NCBI RefSeq assembly: GCF_022601895.1
Contig: NZ_JAKVIO010000037.1
Span: forward strand, 1-40,136
Source of the DNA: Sphingomonas sp. LaA6.9
GTDB taxonomy: Bacteria > Pseudomonadota > Alphaproteobacteria > Sphingomonadales > Sphingomonadaceae
DNA length: 40,136 nucleotides
Reading direction: 5' to 3'
Positions 17,637 through 26,531 of this stretch are shown one piece after another. How positions within the stretch are numbered: position 1 is the stretch's first letter; each line of letters opens with the position of its first letter. Under the pieces are notes generated by a model. That model did not search any database, had not been told where the DNA came from, and saw only the letters and a list, made by a program, of their open reading frames with translations. Position numbers and translations under genes: made by a program.

Positions 17637-18788
17637 TCACGCACGCCGACGCACAAAATCACGGTTCAATTCCGAGATCGATTGCACACCCAGCAGGACC
17701 ATGTCGCGCCTGAGGCTAGTGGTGAAAAGATCCAGCGCACGCGTGACCCCCTGCTGTCCACCAGCCGCCAGCCCGTAGAGATAAGGGCGCGCAAAACTCA
17801 CGGCGCGCGCGCCCAGTGCCAGGGATTTCAGGATGTCGGTGCTGCGACGAATGCCGCCATCGACGATCAGCTCGGCGGCATCGCCAACCTTGTCGGCAAT
17901 GGGCGGCAGCATGTCGATCGGGGCAGGCGAAGCGTCCAGCTGGCGACCTCCGTGATTGGATATGGCGATAGCGTTGAACCCTGTGGACACGGCCTTTGCC
18001 GCATCGTCTGTATCGACCACCCCCTTGATGACCGACGGTCCATTCCATTCACCCAGGAGCCATTCAGCATCTCTCCAGTTGAATCCCGCGTGGAGCTGCC
18101 CGGCCACAAATGCTGCGAGGCTGATCGCGGGTGTGTCGGCCGAAAGATTCGCATATCTGATCGCCGGACCCATCAGGTAATCCGCCGTCCAGCGCGGTGC
18201 CCGAAGCGCGTGCCAGATTTGCGCGGGGGTGATCTTGGGCGGAATCGTGAAACGGTTGTGCAAATCCCGTTCGCGATTGCCCGTGATCGGCATATCCACG
18301 GTCAGGATCAACGCCTCGAACCCGGACATCCGTGCGCGCGCCAGCATCTCCTTTACGAGGCCCCGATCCTTCCAGACATAGAGCTGGAACCATTTGGGGC
18401 CTGAAGTCAGTCTGCCGATTTCCTCGATGGACACCGTCGACAGTGTCGACAGGCTGTAAATCGTCCCGAACTCGCTCGCAGCTCGTGCAACCGCCCGCTC
18501 ACCTTGTGTGTGGAACAGCCGGTTTCCCGCCGAAGGTGAGATGATGAAGGGTATGTCGATCTTTCGCCCGAGGAGCGTTGTCGATGTATCGACCTGGTCG
18601 ACTCCGGTCAGAACCCGGTGCACCAGATCATAGCCTGAAAATTGATGCCCATTGTTGCGCATCGCAGCCTCATCGTCAGCGGCGCCATCGATATAGTCGA
18701 ACACCATCCGGTGAGCGCGCTTCCGTGCGGCGATGCGGAGATCTTCGATATTATGACAATGCGTCAGCATGTTCAGTCGCCGTTCCAT
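17637..18788 (-). CDS. FMN-dependent alpha-hydroxy-acid oxidase/dehydrogenase
   Basis: A 383-residue enzyme of the LldD / mandelate dehydrogenase / glycolate oxidase family, oxidising an (S)-2-hydroxy acid to the 2-oxo acid with FMN. Family residues visible are Tyr32 (FDYIDGAADD), Tyr137 (WFQLYVWKDRG), Asp165 and Arg172 (TVDMPITGNRERD), Lys255 (VIKG), catalytic His279 and Arg282 (SNHGGRQLD), then the FMN phosphate site VDGGIRRSTDILK. The frame is open much further upstream, but the family N-terminus begins near LTHCHNIEDL, so the ATG at 18788 was chosen; 18770 is possible. It lies 35 bases after a SnoaL-like gene on the same strand. The substrate may be mandelate-like; this is inference. Confidence 0.88.
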   Translation of the reverse strand: MERRLNMLTHCHNIEDLRIAARKRAHRMVFDYIDGAADDEAAMRNNGHQFSGYDLVHRVLTGVDQVDTSTTLLGRKIDIPFIISPSAGNRLFHTQGERAVARAASEFGTIYSLSTLSTVSIEEIGRLTSGPKWFQLYVWKDRGLVKEMLARARMSGFEALILTVDMPITGNRERDLHNRFTIPPKITPAQIWHALRAPRWTADYLMGPAIRYANLSADTPAISLAAFVAGQLHAGFNWRDAEWLLGEWNGPSVIKGVVDTDDAAKAVSTGFNAIAISNHGGRQLDASPAPIDMLPPIADKVGDAAELIVDGGIRRSTDILKSLALGARAVSFARPYLYGLAAGGQQGVTRALDLFTTSLRRDMVLLGVQSISELNRDFVRRRA

Positions 18789-18823
18789 TGAGCCGAGCCG
18801 TGAGCGAACCCGTGCGAGCGCGC

Positions 18824-19243
18824 TCAGGCAGCGGTCTTCGCCCAGGGATAAAATCCGACGGTCTGCCCACAATAGTCGGGGTCGATATAGATACGGACCC
18901 GACTGATCAGGTCCCCCTGGAACTCGAAGATCGTGCAAAAGCGCCCGGCGCAACCACCGTCCGGCGCCCAGCTGTGGCCACTCACCAGGGCGCCCGAACT
19001 TTCCCCTTCGATGCACACCCGATTCCCGACCGTCATGCAGACAAAGGAATCCTGATCGTGGCTGATCCCGGTCAGATATTTCCCAAGATCAAGGAACAAC
19101 GGCATCAGCTCGGCCTTTCCACGCGCGACGCCCCATTTGGGATACATCAGTTCGATATCGTCGGTCACAAACGGGGAAATGTCCCCTTGCGCGTCGACTG
19201 TGCGCAGCAGCGCCCGCGCTACCGCTTCCTTGTCCAGGGCCAT
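18824..19243 (-). CDS. SnoaL-like (NTF2-fold) protein
   Basis: A 139-residue protein with the small cone-shaped NTF2/SnoaL fold pattern: an N-terminal helix (LDKEAVARALLRTVDAQGD), then PFVTDDIELMYPKWGVARGK and strands ending in FEFQGDLISRVRIYIDP. Such proteins act as isomerases, cyclases, dehydratases or small subunits of oxygenases; the function here is not fixed by sequence. AGGAAG precedes the ATG at 19243. It is first in a leftward unit with the alpha-hydroxy-acid oxidase and diverges from the extradiol dioxygenase gene. The conserved island operator lies between the two. A second SnoaL-like gene at 28108 sits in an analogous divergent position. Confidence 0.75.
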   Translation of the reverse strand: MALDKEAVARALLRTVDAQGDISPFVTDDIELMYPKWGVARGKAELMPLFLDLGKYLTGISHDQDSFVCMTVGNRVCIEGESSGALVSGHSWAPDGGCAGRFCTIFEFQGDLISRVRIYIDPDYCGQTVGFYPWAKTAA

Positions 19244-19330
19244 GCTGCTTCCTCTCCTTTTCGACAGGTTCCACCCATTCTTGCCTAACCCTGACAGGGT
19301 GTGAACTTGTCCAATGTCACTACATGGTTC

Positions 19331-19358
19331 ATTCATGATTGACAAATGCATTCATTAA
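19331..19358 (+). promoter_or_regulatory. Island operator copy 1 (ATTCAY direct repeat)
   Basis: ATTCAT at 19331 and ATTCATTAA at 19350 are exactly 19 bases apart. This is one of five copies of the same arrangement. It lies between the divergent SnoaL-like gene and the extradiol dioxygenase gene. A TTGACA (19339-19344) lies inside it, so binding could affect a -35 element. Proposed binder: the IclR protein encoded at 35780-36568. Confidence 0.7.
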
Positions 19359-19532
19359 TACGTAAATCCGGCCTCAACAAGGAGAGGGTGACGGGGACGC
19401 GGCGAATTGCGTCTCTTGTCGAGACATCCGGGCAAGCTCTCGCGGGCTTGTGCCCGAGTTCGCCTGGCGCTGCCCGTCGTTCTCTCGTCCGTCGAAACGG
19501 CATTTTGCCCCGTGATAAATGGAGCGAACGGA

Positions 19533-20447
19533 ATGACATTTTCCTTCCGTCACAAGCGGCTCGGATATTTGCTGCTCGAGGTCTCGGACATCGAGCAGTC
19601 GACCCAGTTCGCGACCGACGTGTTCGGGCTCGATCTCGTGACTGAAGACAAGGATGGTGCCCGCTACTTCAGGGCGGGTGCATCGCACCACGACATCATT
19701 CTTGCGCCTGCGCAGCGCCCATCGCTGGCCCGCAGTTCCTGGGAACTGGAAAGTAGCGCTGAGCTCGAAGCCGCCTTTGGACATTTCGAGAGCCGAGGCT
19801 TTCAACCGTTATGGGTCAGCGATGCAGACTGCGCAGCGCTCAAGCTCGACCGTGCCTTCCGGATGATCGATCCGGTCCTGAGTGGAACGTGGGAATTCTT
19901 CGCTGGGATGACGACGATCCCGTCGCCGCGAAAGAATATGCTTACACAGTTTCAGGGCGGCAAGCACTTTGGTCTGTTTGTTCCGGACTGCCCGACAGCG
20001 ACCGACTTTCTCGTCAAAGAGATGGGGTTCCTTGTCTCCGACTATTTCGAGGGCAACCGCCTCTCGCTTCTGCGCGCATGGCCGAACCCCAATCATCACA
20101 GCGTTGCGCTGATCGAGACGCGCAGCAGCATCAAGCGGATGCATCACGTCGCATTCATGGTGAACGAGATCGACGACATCGGGCGGCTGTTCAATCGCGC
20201 ACAGCGCTTTGACGCACAGATCCAGTTCGGCATCGGCCGCCATCCGACGTCCGGAAGCATTCACCTCTACATCTACGGGCCAGACTATTTTGTCTGGGAA
20301 TATACGCTCGGGATGGAACAGTTCCCCGAAGCCGGTGCGCGCGAGGCCCGGCGCATGTCCTCCGCACCGGAAGACTTTGATCTCTGGGGCGCAATTCCCG
20401 ACGCGACCCACAAGGACGAACTCCCAGAACTCAAGGTCGCGCGGTAA
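19533..20447 (+). CDS. Two-domain extradiol ring-cleavage dioxygenase (VOC, type I)
   Basis: A 304-residue vicinal-oxygen-chelate protein with two repeated domains, like 2,3-dihydroxybiphenyl dioxygenase. The predicted Fe(II) ligands are His145 (GGKHFGLFV), His205 (MHHVAFMV) and Glu256 (YFVWEYTLG). Their spacing matches BphC (146, 210, 260), so it should be an active meta-cleavage enzyme acting on a catechol-type ring. GGAG lies eight bases before the ATG at 19533. Upstream in-frame codons are low-complexity and overlap the promoter. It stands as a single gene between two island operators. The substrate is not evident; the matching C-C hydrolase is at 29784. Confidence 0.85.
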   Translation: MTFSFRHKRLGYLLLEVSDIEQSTQFATDVFGLDLVTEDKDGARYFRAGASHHDIILAPAQRPSLARSSWELESSAELEAAFGHFESRGFQPLWVSDADCAALKLDRAFRMIDPVLSGTWEFFAGMTTIPSPRKNMLTQFQGGKHFGLFVPDCPTATDFLVKEMGFLVSDYFEGNRLSLLRAWPNPNHHSVALIETRSSIKRMHHVAFMVNEIDDIGRLFNRAQRFDAQIQFGIGRHPTSGSIHLYIYGPDYFVWEYTLGMEQFPEAGAREARRMSSAPEDFDLWGAIPDATHKDELPELKVAR

Positions 20448-20464
20448 CGACGCCCCCGCTCAAT

Positions 20465-20492
20465 ATTCACTATTGAATGATCCATTCACTAA
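20465..20492 (+). promoter_or_regulatory. Island operator copy 2 (ATTCAY direct repeat)
   Basis: ATTCAC at 20465 and ATTCACTAA at 20484, 19 bases apart, lie 131 bases before the TonB receptor start. The element also contains the dyad TGAATG-ATC-CATTCA. It should control the receptor-SDR-SDR-transporter unit. Confidence 0.7.
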
Positions 20493-20622
20493 GAGTAAAC
20501 GAATGTATATTCCGGCGTCGGCTCTCGTGGCTCGCGAAGGACAAAAATGCTTTTGGCGTCGGGCGTGTTGACCAGGGCCAATCGAGGATCTCGACAACGA
20601 GACGTGCATGGGGAGAGGTTGA

Positions 20623-22845
20623 ATGATGTCGCGAAAGATACTGTCGCCAAAGGGCGTTGCCCTTTTGCTTCCAATCGCCGGGCTGCCTGCAGCGGCGCAG
20701 GCCCAGGCTCAGGCTGAACCGCCTGCGCAGGTGCAGCCGGCAGAGGCCGCACAAGAGGTTCAGCAAACCGAGGCCGAAGGGCCGTCGGACGGCGGCCTGG
20801 CGGAAATCGTGGTCACGGCGCAAAAGCGCGCTGAAAATCTTCAGGACGTTCCCATTGCGGTAACCGCCCTGAGCGCGGACGCGCTTTCCGCCAAAGGGGT
20901 GGGATCGGTCATCGATCTCAACTCGGTGGTGCCCGGACTGTCCTACACAACCCAGGCCGCAGCCGCCTCGCCGCGTATCCGCGGTGTGGGTACCGCCATC
21001 GCGACGGGTGGTAACGAGAATGCGGTCTCGACCTATGTGGACGGTGTCTATTACGCCTCCGCACCCGCGTCGGTCCTCTCACTCAACAACATCGCCCAGA
21101 TTACGGTGCTCAAGGGTCCCCAGGGCACCCTGTTCGGCCGCAACGCAACAGGCGGCCTGATACAGATCACGACGCGCGATCCGGGACAGGATTTCGAAGG
21201 TCAGGCGAAACTGACCTACGGCAATCATGACACCTATGGCGGCGACCTTTATCTCAGTGGCGGCTTGACGACGGGGCTGGCGGCTGACCTCGCCGTCCAC
21301 TATCTGAACCAGAGCGATGGCTTTGGCACCAACCTGTTCAACGGGAAGGACGTCAACAAGTCGCGGGATTTCTCAGTGCGGTCGAAGTGGAAGGCAGAAC
21401 TGGGGAGCGACACGACCGCCACTGTCATCCTTGACTATACCGACTCCAAGTCGATCATTCCGGCCTATCGTCCTGTAACGGGCGTTCTGCCCATCACCGG
21501 CGTCCCCTTCACCGGCGGCAAGTTCGATGTGAACTCGAACGTTCAGCCACATTCCAAGGTCGAGCAATATGGCGGCTCGCTCGAGCTGAGGCATGATTTC
21601 GGCGACGTCGAACTCGTCAGCATCACGGCCTATCGGCATTCCGACTGGGATATCAGGTTCGACTCCGACTCGTTGCCGCAAGATCTGATCAATGCAGATA
21701 TTCTGCAGCTCGACCGGCAGTTCAGTCAGGAGCTGCAGCTTGTCTCGAATGGTTCAGGTCCGTTCAACTGGGTGCTCGGCGCCTATTATTTCAACGCCAG
21801 AGGCGGCTTCGAACCTGGCGTTGTCGCGGGTCCCGGACTCAATTTCGTGTCGACCATCGACACACGCCAGCGCACCAAATCATTCGCCGGCTTTGCTCAG
21901 GGGACCTATCGCTTCACGGATCAGACGTCGCTGACCCTGGGTGTACGCCTGACATCTGAAAAGAAATCGATCGAGGGGTCCGGCGATTTCTTCGTCATCA
22001 ACCCCGGCATTCACGTCCCGCAGGGCCCCTATGAGGCCAGCGACACCGTGACCAAGCCGACCTGGCGTATCGCGCTCGATCACAAATTGACCGACGACGT
22101 CATGATCTATGGGTCGTATAATCGCGGGTTCAAGAGCGGCGGCTTTGATCCGGCGAGCTCCGGCTCGGCTAAATCGTTCAAGCCCGAGGTGCTCGACGCG
22201 TTCGAGATCGGCCTGAAAAGCGAGTTCTTCGATCGGCGCGTGCGGCTCAACGGCGCGGCCTTCTACTACGACTATCGCGACATCCAGCTCAACACGTTCC
22301 AGAACGGCCTGCTAGCCATTTACAATGGCGATTCCGCCAAGATCTACGGTTTGGACCTTGATGCGACGGCGGTGCCGATCGATGGCCTGACACTCACAGC
22401 CGGCGTGTCGCTTCTCCATGGCCGCTATGGCGATTTCCCGATCACGCAGACGGCGCTCCTGCCGAACGGCGGTGTGACCGCGCTGCCGAACATCAGCGCG
22501 GACGGAAAGCGGCTCCAGAATGTCCCCGACTATCAGTTCAATGCCGGGTTCGACTACAAGATACCGCTCGACACGGGCAGCATCAGCCTGGCGGCGGACT
22601 TCTTCCACTCTGGCCGCTGGTACAGCACGCCTGAGAACCGACTGAACCAAAAGGCCTATTCGCTGGTCAACGGATCCATCGCCTGGTTTATTGACACCGA
22701 CGAGAAGTACAGTGTCAGGCTGTGGGGTCGAAATCTCTTCAACGTCGCCTATGCCGACCAGCTGACCACCCAGATTCCGATCACGGACTTTGTGACTATT
22801 GGGCGCGGGCGGACGTTTGGCGCCACGTTGGACATCAAATTCTGA
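20623..22845 (+). CDS. TonB-dependent receptor
   Basis: A 740-residue outer-membrane receptor of the sphingomonad catabolic type. It has an N-terminal signal (LSPKGVALLLPIAGLPAAAQA), a linker rich in Gln/Glu/Ala, a TonB box (EIVVTAQKR), a plug domain with DVPIAVTAL and VLKGPQGTLFGRNATGG, and a barrel ending in GATLDIKF. It probably imports the aromatic substrate of the island or a conjugate of it. GGGAGAGG precedes the start; ATG codons at 20623 and 20626 are both possible. The island operator lies upstream and two SDR genes and a transporter follow on the same strand. The ligand cannot be read from sequence. Confidence 0.9.
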   Translation: MMSRKILSPKGVALLLPIAGLPAAAQAQAQAEPPAQVQPAEAAQEVQQTEAEGPSDGGLAEIVVTAQKRAENLQDVPIAVTALSADALSAKGVGSVIDLNSVVPGLSYTTQAAAASPRIRGVGTAIATGGNENAVSTYVDGVYYASAPASVLSLNNIAQITVLKGPQGTLFGRNATGGLIQITTRDPGQDFEGQAKLTYGNHDTYGGDLYLSGGLTTGLAADLAVHYLNQSDGFGTNLFNGKDVNKSRDFSVRSKWKAELGSDTTATVILDYTDSKSIIPAYRPVTGVLPITGVPFTGGKFDVNSNVQPHSKVEQYGGSLELRHDFGDVELVSITAYRHSDWDIRFDSDSLPQDLINADILQLDRQFSQELQLVSNGSGPFNWVLGAYYFNARGGFEPGVVAGPGLNFVSTIDTRQRTKSFAGFAQGTYRFTDQTSLTLGVRLTSEKKSIEGSGDFFVINPGIHVPQGPYEASDTVTKPTWRIALDHKLTDDVMIYGSYNRGFKSGGFDPASSGSAKSFKPEVLDAFEIGLKSEFFDRRVRLNGAAFYYDYRDIQLNTFQNGLLAIYNGDSAKIYGLDLDATAVPIDGLTLTAGVSLLHGRYGDFPITQTALLPNGGVTALPNISADGKRLQNVPDYQFNAGFDYKIPLDTGSISLAADFFHSGRWYSTPENRLNQKAYSLVNGSIAWFIDTDEKYSVRLWGRNLFNVAYADQLTTQIPITDFVTIGRGRTFGATLDIKF

Positions 22846-22905
22846 ACCCGCTTGGGGGGAGATCATCTCGATCCTCCCCGAAAACCACCAGAACAGGAGT
22901 AAGGC

Positions 22906-23673
22906 GTGGCAAACGGGCGGCTGGCAGGAAAAGTCTGCATCATCACCGGGTCGGGTGGCAGCATGGGTCGGGCAGCCGCTCGGATGTTCGCCGCGCAAGG
23001 CGCACATGTCGTAGGTTGCGACGTCAACGCGCGCTCCGCACAGGAGACATACGAGCTTGTGGTGGCCGAGGGCGGATCGATGGCGTCGCTGCATCCGCTC
23101 GACCTGTCGGATGAGACGGGTGCCCAACGACTGGCCAAGTTCACGCTTGAGCGGTTTGGCAGAATCGACGTCCTCTACAACAATGGCGGCGCGGCGGAAT
23201 TTGCCTGGTTCATGGAAATGACCGCCGCGCAGTGGACGTTCACGCTCAAGCATGAGCTCGACATCATCTTCTTCGCGACCCAGTCTGTGTGGCCGCACAT
23301 GGTCTCAGGCGGCGGCGGGTCGATCATCAACATCGGCTCGGTGTCAGGAAAGCGCGCGTACAAGATGCTGCCCGCTGTGGCTCACGCAGCCGGCAAGGGC
23401 GGTGTTATCGCGATGACCAAGCATCTGGCAATGGAGGGCGGCGCTCACCAGATCCGCGTGAACTCGATTAGCCCTGGCCTCGTGCTGAGCGATGGGACAA
23501 GGCCGCTCCTCGAGGACCCGAACTGGTCTCGCACGATGCTTGACCGGCTCATGCTGGGTCGTCCTGGCGAGCCTGAGGACGTGATTCCGGCAGCAATCTA
23601 TCTGGCCTCGGATGAATCGCGGTGGGTCACCGGCGCCGACTTCGCGATCGACGGCGGCACCATGGCATGGTGA
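22906..23673 (+). CDS. SDR-family protein with His in place of catalytic Tyr
   Basis: A 255-residue SDR with TGSGGSMG at 14-21, NNGG at 92-95, Ser145 (NIGSVSG) and a C-terminal end (VTGADFAIDGGTMAW) typical of classical SDRs. The catalytic motif normally YxxxK reads HAAGK (His160, Lys164). A nearby Tyr152 is not correctly spaced. Activity may therefore be changed, or His may serve as the acid. Translation starts at a GTG (22906) after AGGAG. It is the second gene of the receptor unit, followed after 40 bases by another SDR. It probably acts on a pathway alcohol or dihydrodiol; this is inference. Confidence 0.85.
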   Translation: MANGRLAGKVCIITGSGGSMGRAAARMFAAQGAHVVGCDVNARSAQETYELVVAEGGSMASLHPLDLSDETGAQRLAKFTLERFGRIDVLYNNGGAAEFAWFMEMTAAQWTFTLKHELDIIFFATQSVWPHMVSGGGGSIINIGSVSGKRAYKMLPAVAHAAGKGGVIAMTKHLAMEGGAHQIRVNSISPGLVLSDGTRPLLEDPNWSRTMLDRLMLGRPGEPEDVIPAAIYLASDESRWVTGADFAIDGGTMAW

Positions 23674-23713
23674 TCGCCACCCGACGGACTTTGATTTCGC
23701 TGGAGGAACAGCA

Positions 23714-24457
23714 ATGAACATTGACGGCAAGACAGCGCTGGTCACAGGCGCAGCGGGCGGCATCGGTCGCGCGCTCGTGCTCGAGCTTCTCGACAACGGC
23801 GCCAGCAAGATCATCGCCTGCGACCTCGATCGAAAGCAGCTCAACGATATTGCGGCGCGCGACACGCGCGTCGTGCCGCAAGAGCTGGATGTGACGGATG
23901 AAGCCGAGGTGGCGCGGGTGGCGGCGGCACATGGCGACGTCGACCTCCTCATCAACTGCCACGGCATTGTCGTCCACGAAAACTATCTGGCGGCAGCGAC
24001 GCTCGGCGCCTTTCGCAAGGAAATGGACGTCAACTATTGGGGCCAGCTGCTTTTGTGCCGCGCCTTTGCGCCAGTTGTGAACCGCAATGCCGGCGGCGCA
24101 ATCGTCAACTTCCTCTCGCCGCTTGCCTTCGTGACCTTTCCTTTCTGTGCCGCTTATTGCGCCACCAAGGCCGCCTGTCGCGTGCTTACCGATGCCATGC
24201 GTGCCGAACTTGGCCCGAAGGGCGTACTCGTGATGGCGGTATGCCCGGGCACGATCGATACCGGAATGATGTCCAATCTCGACATTCCCAAAAGCCCTCC
24301 CGAAGGCGTCGCCAAGGCCGTTGTGGAAGGCTTGAGCTCGGATGAAACCGAAGTGTGGGCAGGCGAAGGCGCCCAAGACATGCGCCAGCGCCTGCGCGAC
24401 GATCCCGAGGCGCTTCAGGCCGAAGCCGCAAAATGGCTACGCCTCGAGCAGAATTGA
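23714..24457 (+). CDS. Short-chain dehydrogenase/reductase, 247 aa
   Basis: An SDR with TGAAGGIG at 11-18, Ser135 (FLSPLA), and Tyr148/Lys152 (YCATK). The element usually reading NNAG is NCHG at 80-83. GGAGG precedes the ATG at 23714. It is the third gene of the receptor unit. Unlike the preceding SDR, all catalytic residues are intact, so this one is the better candidate for the dehydrogenase step of the unit. The substrate is unknown. Confidence 0.88.
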   Translation: MNIDGKTALVTGAAGGIGRALVLELLDNGASKIIACDLDRKQLNDIAARDTRVVPQELDVTDEAEVARVAAAHGDVDLLINCHGIVVHENYLAAATLGAFRKEMDVNYWGQLLLCRAFAPVVNRNAGGAIVNFLSPLAFVTFPFCAAYCATKAACRVLTDAMRAELGPKGVLVMAVCPGTIDTGMMSNLDIPKSPPEGVAKAVVEGLSSDETEVWAGEGAQDMRQRLRDDPEALQAEAAKWLRLEQN

Positions 24458-24476
24458 CGCCCTCGAGCCGCGGGCA

Positions 24477-25715
24477 GTGCCCAGGGCCTACTCTTTCAGG
24501 AGCACGAAGCTGAGATCTCCAAGCTCGTCCGCGTCGTCAGTATCGGCCATCCTTGTCTGCGTGCTTGCAAACATGATGGACGGGTTCGATGTGATGGCCG
24601 TCGCCTTTGCCGGCCCTGCGATCGCGCGCGCGTGGACGGTTGACCATGTGACCCTTGGATGGCTCTTTGGTGCCGGTCTCGCCGGAATGACGCTTGGCGC
24701 GCTTTTCCTTGCTCCGCTCGCCGACCGCTTCGGGCGCCGTCCTGTGGCGATCAGCTGCCTTGCGGCCATGGCACTGGCGATGCTGGCTTCCGGCCTCGCC
24801 GCCAATATCGAGCAACTCATCGTCTTGCGGCTCATTACCGGCCTTGGTGTCGGCGGAATCCTCGCCACGCTGAATTCGGTGGTCGCCGAAGCCGCACGCC
24901 CTGAGCGCCGGAATCTCGCGATCAGCATTTTCACCGCGGGTTACCCTTTGGGCTCGATGGCTGGTGGAGCAATGGCGGTTGCCCTGATCGAACATTTCGG
25001 ATGGCAATCGATCTTCTTTATCGGGGGCGCCGGGACCGCCATCGTTTGCCTGCTGCACTGGATCTGGCTGCCCGAAGCCAATTGGGCCGGCATGGGAACC
25101 AAGCTGCCGATGAGCACCTTGTTGAAGGGCGACGCCTTGCCCCGCACATTGCTGATATCCGCCTCGTTCTTCCTTCACATGCTGAGCGTGTTCTTCGTCC
25201 TGAACTGGTCGCCGCGCCTGGTCGAGATGATGGGCTTTTCCGCTCAGATCGGCCTCACGACGACACTCATCATCAATCTTGGAGGGCTGGTCGGTGGTCT
25301 GGCTTACGGCCCTTTGGCCGATTGCTTCGGATGGCGCAGGGTGACCATGGCCTACTTCCTGGCCTTCAGCCCGGCTCTTGCGACCGTCGGAATGGCGCCG
25401 GGCTCGACCCATTTGCTGTTCATCATCGCGGCATGTGTCGGCCTGTTCCAGGGCGGCGCGATGACAAGCCTCTATGCGCTCGCGCCAATCCTCTTTGCGG
25501 ACCCGGTACGCGTAAGCGGCACGGGCCTTGCCATCGGAATTGGTCGTTGCGGCGGAATCCTCGGGCCGATCGCTGCCGGCTATCTCATCGCTGCCGGCTT
25601 GCCGGCCGAAAGCCTTTACCTGATGTGCGCGGCACTGCCCATCGGCGTCGCCATTCTCATTGCTGCACTTCGTCCCACAAATGAAGCCAAAGCGGGCGCT
25701 CGGGCCCTTGCATGA
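24477..25715 (+). CDS. AAHS-type MFS transporter for aromatic acids
   Basis: A 12-helix major facilitator protein of the aromatic acid:H+ symporter group. The helix-1 motif DGFDVMAVAF and the loop motif LADRFGRRPVA are visible. Helical segments run from about residue 23 to near the C-terminus. It should move an aromatic acid or a ring-derived acid across the inner membrane by proton symport. The start is uncertain: there is no ATG between the previous stop and the first helix, so a GTG at 24477 is proposed (412 residues). An AGGAG seven bases before a CTG at about 24511 is a second option. It is last in the receptor unit. Confidence 0.85.
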   Translation: MPRAYSFRSTKLRSPSSSASSVSAILVCVLANMMDGFDVMAVAFAGPAIARAWTVDHVTLGWLFGAGLAGMTLGALFLAPLADRFGRRPVAISCLAAMALAMLASGLAANIEQLIVLRLITGLGVGGILATLNSVVAEAARPERRNLAISIFTAGYPLGSMAGGAMAVALIEHFGWQSIFFIGGAGTAIVCLLHWIWLPEANWAGMGTKLPMSTLLKGDALPRTLLISASFFLHMLSVFFVLNWSPRLVEMMGFSAQIGLTTTLIINLGGLVGGLAYGPLADCFGWRRVTMAYFLAFSPALATVGMAPGSTHLLFIIAACVGLFQGGAMTSLYALAPILFADPVRVSGTGLAIGIGRCGGILGPIAAGYLIAAGLPAESLYLMCAALPIGVAILIAALRPTNEAKAGARALA

Positions 25716-25736
25716 TCCGGGCAGATGGCCTCGCGC

Positions 25737-26531
25737 CTAGCCGAGATGAAAGCCCGCCCTGCCAAGACCACCGATGTGAACCAAGACATCCATTCCCGGT
25801 GCGATCGGGACCATGGGGCCAAGCGCACCGGTCAGCACGATGTCGCCGGCCTTGAGGGGCTCGCCTCCGGCCACGAGAGCGCGTGCTGCCCATGCAGCGG
25901 CGGCCAGAGGATGCCCCAGGCACGCGGCACCGGCTCCAAGCGACGCGACCTTGCCATTAAGTTCGAGCACCATCCCGCAGCTGAACAGGTCCAGGCCGGT
26001 CAAGGCCTTGCGCTCCTTGCCCAGAACGAAAAAAGCAGACGAAGCATTGTCGGCGATCGTGTCGGCAAGGCTGATTTTCCAGTCCGCGATGCGGCTGTCG
26101 ACGATCTCGATGGCAGCTACCGCACATTCGGCGGCCGCGAGCATGTCCGCCGGGCTCGTCTCCTCGCCCGGCACGTCGCGTCCCAGGATGAGTGCGATCT
26201 CGCCTTCCGCGCGCGGTTGGATCAACCTTCGGGGCGAGAGATCGCCGCCATCCGCGACCCGCATGTCCTCGAACAGTACACCAAGATCGGGCGCCTCCGC
26301 GCCGAGCTGCCTCTGAATCGCCTCACCGGTCAGACCGACCTTGCGGCCAACAATGCGGCGCCCCTGGGTTTTCCAGAACGCCGTATTGGCATCCTGGATA
26401 GCGTATGCGGCCGCCACATCGTTCGGATGCAGGCCGTCGCGCAGCGGTGATATCGCCTCGCGTTCATAGGCATCACGCAGACGCCTGGCCAAAGCCTGGT
26501 GATCAGCGTTCAAGGGCAGCGCCTCACGCAT
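25737..26531 (-). CDS. 2-oxopent-4-enoate hydratase family protein
   Basis: A 264-residue member of the MhpD/XylJ/DmpE hydratase family (FAH superfamily). It should add water to 2-hydroxypenta-2,4-dienoate to give 4-hydroxy-2-oxovalerate after meta-cleavage. Family stretches are YAIQDANTAFWKTQGRRIVG, KVGLT, QPRAEGEIALILGRD (metal-binding Glu pair), AIEIVDSRIADWK and DIVLTGALGPMVPI. The start overlaps the end of the aldehyde dehydrogenase gene by eight bases, so they are co-translated. It converges with the transporter gene 21 bases away. A close relative, the decarboxylase DmpH/XylI type, cannot be excluded. Confidence 0.85.
   Translation of the reverse strand: MREALPLNADHQALARRLRDAYEREAISPLRDGLHPNDVAAAYAIQDANTAFWKTQGRRIVGRKVGLTGEAIQRQLGAEAPDLGVLFEDMRVADGGDLSPRRLIQPRAEGEIALILGRDVPGEETSPADMLAAAECAVAAIEIVDSRIADWKISLADTIADNASSAFFVLGKERKALTGLDLFSCGMVLELNGKVASLGAGAACLGHPLAAAAWAARALVAGGEPLKAGDIVLTGALGPMVPIAPGMDVLVHIGGLGRAGFHLG

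Noticed and set aside
22312-23298. 328-codon minus-strand frame over the receptor/SDR junction
   Set aside because: It overlaps two well-supported genes on the plus strand and has no family character.
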